DNA from: Anaerolineales bacterium UBA3940
Lineage (GTDB): Bacteria > Chloroflexota > Anaerolineae > Aggregatilineales > UBA3940
Reading direction: 5' to 3'
NCBI GenBank assembly: GCA_002385675.1
Contig: DGDY01000145.1
Coordinates: forward strand, 5,940 to 12,496
Length of the DNA: 6,557 nt
Under the pieces are notes generated by a model that was not told the DNA's origin, did not search any database, and was given only the letters and a program-made list of their open reading frames with translations. The translations under genes and the position numbers were made by a program. Every line of letters starts with the position of its first letter. The first letter of the stretch is position 1. This document shows positions 1 through 6,557 of this stretch, in pieces.

Positions 1-17
1 CCCGCCGGGCGTTTTCT
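1..17 (+). terminator. possible 3' half of a rho-independent terminator, cut by the window edge
   Basis: The window opens with CCCGCCGGGC followed at once by GTTTTCT. A GC-rich arm running into a T-tract is what the second arm of an intrinsic terminator for an upstream + strand gene would look like. The matching first arm would lie outside the window, so pairing cannot be tested. The call is weak and rests only on composition. Confidence 0.22.
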
Positions 18-57
18 ATTCAGAGCATAGGTAAATCTGCTTGGTCCATTCGTACCG

Positions 58-86
58 TTGACTCCGCCCGAAATGTGTGCGACACT
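58..86 (+). promoter_or_regulatory. weak candidate promoter for the receiver gene
   Basis: TTGACT at 58-63 matches the sigma-70 -35 consensus at five of six positions. Seventeen bases later, GACACT at 81-86 matches the -10 consensus at only three of six. If real, transcription would start near 93 and give a leader of about 90 nt before the ATG at 185. No better -10 box is visible between 64 and 170. Confidence 0.2.
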
Positions 87-169
87 ACGCTGTAACCAAC
101 TGCCTCCTCACGATCCTCGGCATGCTGCAATTAAAAAATCCTCTTTGTAGTGTTGGTCCTATTCTGTAC

Positions 170-175
170 AGGAGG
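170..175 (+). promoter_or_regulatory. Shine-Dalgarno site that fixes the receiver gene start
   Basis: AGGAGG lies 9 nt upstream of the ATG at 185. The same frame could start at a GTG at 77, but I see no comparable site there. Translation from 77 would also add 36 residues before the first receiver beta strand (MPTLLVVE). The ATG at 185 is therefore the better start. Confidence 0.8.
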
Positions 176-184
176 ACCGTGGGG

Positions 185-559
185 ATGCCTACTCTTCTTG
201 TTGTAGAGCCTGATCCAAATAATCGTCGATATGTGCGGGTAAACCTCGAAGCGCGTGGCTACGAGACCACTCTCGCCGCAACCCCTGCGGAAGCGCTGGA
301 GCTGGTCCGGCAAACGCCGCCCAGCGCCCTTGTGCTCAACGTCTACCCGTACGAGGAGGCGGCGCTCTCCCTGCTGGACACCCTCTCGCATGATCCCCGG
401 CTGTCACGCCTGCCGGTGATCGTCGTCTCCGGCGCTGCCGCCGACCGGCAGCGATTCACGCTCAGGTACGATAACGTCTTCGGGGTGCTCGTCAAGCCGT
501 TCCGCGCCGATCTGCTGGTGCGCACGGTGAATGCCGCCATATCCTCCGACGGGCGCTAG
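185..559 (+). CDS. single-domain response-regulator receiver protein, likely a pseudo-receiver
   Basis: The protein has 124 residues and consists of one CheY-like receiver fold with no output domain. Visible landmarks are beta-1 TLLVVEPDP (residues 3-11), beta-3 ALVLNVYP (48-55), beta-4 VIVVSGAA (78-85, with Ser82 at the conserved Thr/Ser position) and beta-5 VLVKPF (101-106, with the conserved Lys104-Pro105). Aligning PSALVLNVYP with the usual PDLVLLDLMLP puts Asn52 where the phosphorylated Asp should be. The acidic pair after beta-1 is Glu8-Pro9 instead of Asp-Asp, although Asp10 follows. The family usually passes a phosphoryl signal from a histidine kinase through a cytoplasmic protein-protein switch. 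Here classical Asp phosphorylation looks impossible, so a phosphorylation-independent interaction role is inferred. No kinase gene is in view. The gene converges on rluD with a 46-bp gap. The receiver fold is certain; the role is unknown. Confidence 0.9.
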   Translation: MPTLLVVEPDPNNRRYVRVNLEARGYETTLAATPAEALELVRQTPPSALVLNVYPYEEAALSLLDTLSHDPRLSRLPVIVVSGAAADRQRFTLRYDNVFGVLVKPFRADLLVRTVNAAISSDGR

Positions 560-605
560 CCTTTTGATTTTTATTGATCCGGTTGAGGACCACGCTACAG
601 AAGAA

Positions 606-1544
606 TCACCACGCAGAGGGCAGGTTGCGCCGCAGCTTGGCGAGGATGTCCTCCAGCCCGGCGGGCAGCGGGGCGCGGAACTCCAGCCGCTCGCCCGTGC
701 TCGGCGAGTCGACGTGCAGTTCCGACGCGTGCAGGAACAGCCGCTTCAGGCCGATGCGCTGCTTGCGGTAACCGTAGAGCCGGTCGCCGACGATGGGGTG
801 CCCCAGCCACGCCAGATGCACGCGGATCTGGTGCGTGCGCCCGGTGCGCGGCTCGACGGCCAGCAGCGCGTTGGTTTCGAGGTCTTCAATGAGGTCGTAG
901 CGGGTGATGGCGGGCCGCCCGCCCTTCACGACCGCCATGCGTTTGCGGCGGCTCGGGTCGCGGCCAATCGGCGCCTCGATGATCCCGGCGTTGCTCGCGG
1001 GCACGCCCTCCACGAGCGCGGTGTAGAGCTTGTACACCGTCCGCCGCTTGAACTGCCGCTGGAGATGGCGCAGCGCCTGCGGGGTCTTGGCGAGCACGAT
1101 CACGCCGGAGGTGTCCTTGTCGAGCCGGTGCACGACGCCCGACCGTTCCAAATCCGGCCCGGCGTCACGCATCTGCGGCCAGTGATACAGCGCTGCGTTG
1201 ACGAGCGTGCCGCTCCAGTTGCCGTAGGCCGGGTGGGTCACCATCCCCGCCGGTTTGTTCACCGCCACAAGGTCGTCGTCCTCGTACAGCACGTCCAGCT
1301 CGACGGCTTCGGGCTGGATGGTGGGCGTCTCCGGCTCAGGCAGCACCAATTCGACCTCGTCACCGGCTTCGAGCCGGTAAGAGGCTTTCTCTGTGCGGCC
1401 ATTGACGCGCACCTCGCCCGCCTTGATCAGCCGCTGCACCTCCATGCGGGACAGGTCGGCGCGGGCGGATGCCACGAACTTGTCCAGACGAACGCCGCCC
1501 TGCTCGGCGGTTAACCGGACGACGTTGGGAGAGGTACTGCTCAC
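606..1544 (-). CDS. rluD: RluA/RluD-family 23S rRNA pseudouridine synthase
   Basis: The protein has 312 residues, typical for RluD-like enzymes. An N-terminal S4 RNA-binding domain (about residues 18-65, with VRLDKFVA and LIKAGEVRVNG) is followed by the pseudouridine synthase catalytic domain. Diagnostic motifs are NKPAGMVTHP (96-105), HRLDKDTSG (139-147, with the family's catalytic aspartate at Asp142), RTGRTHQIRVH (233-243) and HPIVGDRLYG (249-258). The enzyme isomerises uridine to pseudouridine in RNA. RluD itself acts on helix 69 of 23S rRNA, but the exact target cannot be read from sequence and an RluA- or RluC-like target is possible. The start is a GTG five bases after the dksA stop codon. 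AAGGG at 1554-1558 in the end of dksA can serve as the ribosome site, so the two genes are probably cotranscribed and translationally coupled. No convincing terminator is seen between 560 and 605. Confidence 0.93.
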   Translation of the reverse strand: MSSTSPNVVRLTAEQGGVRLDKFVASARADLSRMEVQRLIKAGEVRVNGRTEKASYRLEAGDEVELVLPEPETPTIQPEAVELDVLYEDDDLVAVNKPAGMVTHPAYGNWSGTLVNAALYHWPQMRDAGPDLERSGVVHRLDKDTSGVIVLAKTPQALRHLQRQFKRRTVYKLYTALVEGVPASNAGIIEAPIGRDPSRRKRMAVVKGGRPAITRYDLIEDLETNALLAVEPRTGRTHQIRVHLAWLGHPIVGDRLYGYRKQRIGLKRLFLHASELHVDSPSTGERLEFRAPLPAGLEDILAKLRRNLPSAW

Positions 1545-1549
1545 AGAGC

Positions 1550-1891
1550 CTAACCCTTGCTGTGCTTGTTGGCGCAGTCAAGACAGTACCGGGCGTAGGG
1601 GATGACCTTCAGCCGCGCCCGGTCGATCAACTGGCCGCAGTCACGGCAGATGCCGTAGCGGTTTTCTTCGATGCGGGTCAGCGCGCGCTCGACCTCGTAG
1701 AGCAGGCGTTCGGCGTTGCGGCGCACGGCAATGCCCGCCGTCTGCTCGAAGGCGTCGGTGCCGTGGTCGGCGGGGTGCGTGCTGTAGCCGTGCCCGCTCT
1801 CCGGGTGTGGCCCCGCGACGGCCAGCTCCGCGAGCAGTTCCTCGCGCAGCTCCTCCAGCCGTGCCTTGAAGTAATCATTGTTCAGAGTCAT
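1550..1891 (-). CDS. DksA/TraR-family C4 zinc-finger protein
   Basis: The protein has 113 residues, shorter than E. coli DksA (151). An N-terminal helix (residues 1-25) and a helix around 52-77 probably form the coiled-coil hairpin. The C-terminal zinc finger has Cys82-x2-Cys85, then Cys103-x2-Cys106, with the family signature IDRARLKVIPYARYCLDC. DksA-type proteins enter the RNA polymerase secondary channel and modulate initiation, often with ppGpp. Between the helices the sequence is HPADHGTDAFEQ (39-50), which resembles the HPADxGTE segment of Bacillus YteA-type proteins more than the DxxDxA tip of E. coli DksA. Asp42 and Asp46 may play the tip role. The start ATG has AAGGAG at 1901-1906, 9 nt away, so it is well supported. 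The gene heads a likely two-gene operon with rluD. Family membership is clear, but whether it acts like DksA, YteA or TraR is not. Confidence 0.92.
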   Translation of the reverse strand: MTLNNDYFKARLEELREELLAELAVAGPHPESGHGYSTHPADHGTDAFEQTAGIAVRRNAERLLYEVERALTRIEENRYGICRDCGQLIDRARLKVIPYARYCLDCANKHSKG

Positions 1892-1923
1892 GACACTATT
1901 CTCCTTGTAAAAGGGTACTCTTC

Positions 1924-1952
1924 ATTGTACAGGCAGGTGGCACGAGCACCAA
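1924..1952 (-). promoter_or_regulatory. candidate sigma-70 promoter for dksA-rluD
   Basis: Read on the - strand, TTGGTG (1952-1947) and TACAAT (1929-1924) are separated by exactly 17 bp. The -10 box matches consensus at five of six positions; the -35 matches only TTG. Transcription would start near 1917, about 26 nt before the dksA ATG. The ileS terminator and a repeat element lie upstream, so a separate promoter for this pair is expected. Confidence 0.45.
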
Positions 1953-2015
1953 ATGGGAGATGAGTATGTGGGGTGCGCTTCAGGCCCGGCTTGAGGCTGC
2001 TTCGCAACCCCATTT

Positions 2016-2032
2016 TCCCCTGTTAGGGCTGG
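2016..2032 (+). repeat. left flanking direct repeat of the MITE-like unit
   Basis: TCCCCTGTTAGGGCTGG abuts the left terminal inverted repeat. It aligns with TCCCCTGGTAGGGGCAGG directly beyond the right terminus, matching in 15 of 18 columns with one gap. This could be a diverged target-site duplication, although 17 bp would be long for a MITE. It could also be chance similarity between GC-rich hairpin sequences. Confidence 0.4.
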
Positions 2033-2315
2033 GGATACGACACTTTTAGTGTAGACACATAAGTCAGCCCGGCCATTTCGCCGTCATAGCTTCTTGGCTG
2101 GTGGCTGCTGCTGGAACCCCCACCCAACCGGGCGCCGCTTGCATCGACGCCCGGTTGACCTCCCCCTTGCAAGGGGGAGGTTGAGAAATCGCTCTGCGAT
2201 TTCTCACTGGCAGTTGGCTGTGCCAACTGCATGACGGGCCGCAGCCGCAGGCTGCGAGTCAGGAGGGGGTTCGGCGTCGGGCCATCGTAGCCAGCTCGTC
2301 AAAAGTGTCGTATCC
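2033..2315. mobile_element. MITE-like element with 15-bp perfect terminal inverted repeats
   Basis: GGATACGACACTTTT at 2033-2047 is repeated exactly as its reverse complement at 2301-2315, bounding 283 bp without a gene. Short length, perfect terminal inverted repeats, no transposase and an intergenic site are the usual marks of a miniature inverted-repeat transposable element moved in trans. The interior holds five consecutive hairpins. I do not recognise the insertion-sequence family from the ends. The termini could also be remnants of a deleted full-length insertion sequence. The inverted repeat is seen directly; mobility is inferred. Confidence 0.55.
2125..2256. repeat. cluster of five consecutive perfect hairpins
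   Basis: Five inverted repeats follow one another with few unpaired bases between them. H1: CAACCGGGCG 2125-2134 with CGCCCGGTTG 2148-2157. H2: CCTCCCCCTTG 2159-2169 with CAAGGGGGAGG 2170-2180, no loop. H3: TGAGAAATCGC 2182-2192 with GCGATTTCTCA 2196-2206. H4: GCAGTTGGC 2210-2218 with GCCAACTGC 2222-2230. H5: CGCAGCC 2240-2246 with GGCTGCG 2250-2256. All arms are perfect. No T-tract follows any of them, so they are not intrinsic terminators. They form the core of the MITE-like unit. Confidence 0.85.
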
Positions 2316-2333
2316 TCCCCTGGTAGGGGCAGG
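2316..2333 (+). repeat. right flanking direct repeat of the MITE-like unit
   Basis: TCCCCTGGTAGGGGCAGG starts on the base after the right terminal inverted repeat and resembles the sequence at 2016-2032. It overlaps the left arm of the palindrome at 2321-2353, so one possible reading is that the element inserted into or beside that palindrome. Confidence 0.4.
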
Positions 2334-2353
2334 TCTCAGACCTGCCCCTACCA
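2321..2353. repeat. 16-bp-arm palindrome, probably a dispersed extragenic repeat
   Basis: TGGTAGGGGCAGGTCT (2321-2336) and AGACCTGCCCCTACCA (2338-2353) are perfect reverse complements around a single base. Palindromes starting GTAGGGGC and ending GCCCCTAC are, from recall, common between genes in Chloroflexota genomes. No T-run follows on either strand, so a terminator role is not evident. In single strands it could form a near-perfect 33-nt hairpin. Confidence 0.75.
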
Positions 2354-2391
2354 ACGGTAAATCTGGTTGCTCGCGAGCCCTCACCCCCAAC

Positions 2392-2420
2392 AAAAAGGGC
2401 CGCACCCGGAGGTGCGGCCC
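2392..2420 (-). terminator. rho-independent terminator of ileS
   Basis: On the - strand, GGGCCGCACC, a TCCG loop and GGTGCGGCCC form a perfect 10-bp GC-rich stem (2420-2397), immediately followed by TTTTT (2396-2392). It begins 17 bases after the ileS stop codon, the normal place and form for an intrinsic terminator. It should separate ileS transcription from dksA-rluD. Confidence 0.92.
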
Positions 2421-2437
2421 CTGGCCTGTCTGTGCGC

Positions 2438-5620
<3,183 letters not shown>

Positions 5621-5625
5621 GTTGT

Positions 5626-5629
5626 CTCC
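5626..5629 (-). promoter_or_regulatory. Shine-Dalgarno site deciding the ileS start
   Basis: GGAG lies five bases upstream of the ATG at 5620 on the - strand. Nothing similar precedes the in-frame TTG at 5644. The same four bases form the end of the 3' arm of the leader hairpin described at 5626-5706. Confidence 0.7.
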
Positions 5630-5706
5630 GATCCATTCGTGCAAGTTTTCAGACAGGTGGCGTTAATTGATCGTGGTGAAGCGGCCTGCACGTCGAATGG
5701 ATCGAG
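5626..5706 (-). promoter_or_regulatory. ileS leader hairpin that would sequester the ribosome site
   Basis: On the - strand the 5' arm CTCGATCCATTCGACGTGCA (5706-5687) pairs with the 3' arm TGCACGAATGGATCGGAG (5643-5626). The stem has 17 base pairs as segments of 5, 9 and 3, broken by a 3-nt bulge (GAC) and a single bulged G. The loop is 43 nt (5686-5644). The last three pairs join CUC to the GAG of the Shine-Dalgarno GGAG, so the folded form should hide the ileS ribosome site. There is no U-run, so this is not an attenuator of transcription. I see no T-box consensus (AGGGUGGNACCGCG) and the only UGGN has A, not the U expected for tRNA-Ile. The pairing is seen; a regulatory role is inferred. 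Confidence 0.5.
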
Positions 5707-5732
5707 GCGCGGCGAGGTGCAGCGCCATACGA

Positions 5733-6557
5733 TCACCCCCTCTTCTCATCCCGTTCGCCATCTCCTGGCAACGTCTTCTTCAAATTTGGTTGAAACGCCC
5801 CTTTTTCAGGCGGCCAGAGTTGCCGGTGCAACTCGGCCAGGTCATGACGGGCGTCTTTCAGCTCGTTTCGCAGCGACTGGCCCAGCGCGCCCAGCAGATC
5901 CTCGCCGTTCAGGTAGGCGTCGTACGCCAGGGCCAGCAGCTTCGATACATCGCCGTATCGCAGTTCAAAAAGCTGCCCTTCGAGCGCATGTGTGAGGCGC
6001 TCAAGCTGCTGGACCCGCACGGCGGCCTGCTCTACGGCCTGCTCGTCCACAACGACAGGCAGGCTGCGCTGTGGCTTCGGCTGTGCCGCCGCAACGGCTT
6101 CCAGCGAGGCGCGGTCGCGGCGGGCGTAGGCCAGGTCAACCCGGCGCATGATAGCGCGGTTCCGCTCGCGCGCGCTGTCCGTCTGCGCCAGCCCCGGGTG
6201 CCGTTCGACGACAATCTCGGCGTAGAGACGGCGCACATCGGGCGGCACGGGTGGAAGCTCCGCCTGCTGCCACATCTCGACCGGCGACACCGTGCCCCTG
6301 CCGTAGACGACCCGCTCCGCCTGTTGCTCGACGGTCGGCATGCCGGAGCGCAGCAGGCGGCTCAGCGCGGTTTCCGTCTCCCCGGCGCTGCGGGCGGACT
6401 TGTCGCCGAGCATATAGCGGGCGTCGGCGATCTGGCGGCGAATCTCGACAAGCTGCGTGTGCAGGGCGAGCAACTCGCGCCAATAGCCGTCCATAAAGCG
6501 GTCGAGCACGAAGCGCGTCTCGGCAAGCTGGGCAGACAGCTCGACCAGGCGCTCTTC
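5733..6557 (-). CDS. coiled-coil protein with degenerate J-like (DnaJ-type) segment, 5' end missing
   Basis: The frame is open to the window edge, so the true start lies beyond 6557; 274 residues are visible. A GTG at 6509 is in frame, but the residues before it (EERLVELSAQLAETRF) continue the same heptad-like helix, so it is probably internal. Visible order: charged coiled coil (1-50), Gly/Ser-containing linker, a J-like stretch (about 107-155) reading RRLYAEIVVERHPGLA and later RNRAIMRRVDLAYARRD, and a second long helix (172-245). J-domain relatives of this architecture in Chloroflexi and cyanobacteria usually read HPDLA, and HPD is needed to stimulate DnaK ATPase. Here residues 120-122 are HPG. 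No signal peptide or membrane segment is visible. Function is unknown; a structural or adaptor role is inferred. The stop lies 112 bp before the ileS ATG, with no terminator between, so readthrough into ileS is possible. Confidence 0.8.
   Translation of the reverse strand, partial: EERLVELSAQLAETRFVLDRFMDGYWRELLALHTQLVEIRRQIADARYMLGDKSARSAGETETALSRLLRSGMPTVEQQAERVVYGRGTVSPVEMWQQAELPPVPPDVRRLYAEIVVERHPGLAQTDSARERNRAIMRRVDLAYARRDRASLEAVAAAQPKPQRSLPVVVDEQAVEQAAVRVQQLERLTHALEGQLFELRYGDVSKLLALAYDAYLNGEDLLGALGQSLRNELKDARHDLAELHRQLWPPEKGAFQPNLKKTLPGDGERDEKRG

Larger units (their letters stand above)
1892..2437. other. 546-bp gene-free, repeat-rich region between ileS and dksA
   Basis: I see no credible gene in this stretch; the short open frames are low-complexity and carry no recognisable domain. 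It holds, from right to left, the ileS terminator, a 16-bp-arm palindrome, a 283-bp MITE-like unit packed with hairpins, and the dksA promoter and ribosome site. Positions 1953-2015 show nothing I can name. The region separates two transcription units on the same strand. Confidence 0.75.

Noticed and set aside
551..575. Terminator between the receiver gene and rluD
   Set aside because: GGC-GCTA-GCC followed by CTTTTGATTTTT has only a three-base-pair stem, too weak to call, and the opposite strand shows no hairpin with a T-run.
531..1514. Open frame on the + strand opposite rluD (327 codons)
   Set aside because: It is antisense to an RluD-family gene carrying every catalytic motif, and its own translation shows no domain.
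2159..2180. CCTCCCCCTTG/CAAGGGGGAGG as a terminator
   Set aside because: The palindrome is perfect but neither side is followed by a T-tract, and it lies among other hairpins inside a repeat element. The ileS terminator is clearly at 2392-2420.
2023..2232. Small - strand open frame of 69 codons in the intergenic region
   Set aside because: It runs through the hairpin cluster and the left terminal repeat, has low-complexity Gly/Ser stretches and no domain. It is better explained as repeat DNA.
5626..5706. T-box riboswitch for ileS
   Set aside because: An AUC triplet occurs in the loop, but the T-box consensus and the UGGU expected for tRNA-Ile are missing, and the leader is very short. I keep only the hairpin as a finding.

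Overview
The window is a high-GC bacterial segment carrying five protein genes. One small gene is on the + strand (185-559). Four genes are on the - strand: rluD-type 606-1544, DksA/TraR-type 1550-1891, ileS 2438-5620, and a J-like coiled-coil gene that runs off the right edge at 6557. The best guess for the source is Chloroflexota, perhaps Anaerolineae. This rests on the GC-rich DNA, a type-2 IleRS resembling the Thermus/Chloroflexi form, a YteA-like short DksA protein, a standalone receiver protein, a J-like coiled-coil protein, and dispersed GTAGGGGC-type palindromes. It is an inference from recall, not a database result.

Layout from left to right. Positions 1-184 are a leader without a gene. 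Next comes a single-domain response-regulator receiver whose phospho-acceptor Asp is replaced by Asn. It converges on a - strand pair, dksA-like then rluD-like, with only 5 bp between the two genes and a plausible promoter upstream of dksA. Positions 1892-2437 hold no gene but much structure: a 283-bp MITE-like unit with perfect 15-bp terminal inverted repeats, five back-to-back hairpins inside it, similar direct repeats abutting both ends, a separate 16-bp-arm palindrome, and the rho-independent terminator of ileS. After that comes ileS (1060 aa from the chosen ATG). A 112-bp gap precedes it, containing a long imperfect hairpin whose 3' arm includes the ileS Shine-Dalgarno sequence. The right end is a truncated coiled-coil protein with a degenerate J-like segment (HPG instead of HPD).

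In function, rluD, ileS and dksA are translation and growth-control genes: rRNA pseudouridylation, tRNA-Ile charging, and RNA-polymerase modulation. The signals most worth a second look are the SD-sequestering ileS leader, the GTHH version of the IleRS HIGH motif (linked in published IleRS2 work to very high mupirocin resistance), and the MITE-like hairpin-rich element between ileS and dksA. I saw no CRISPR, tRNA, rRNA, complete transposase or defence system.
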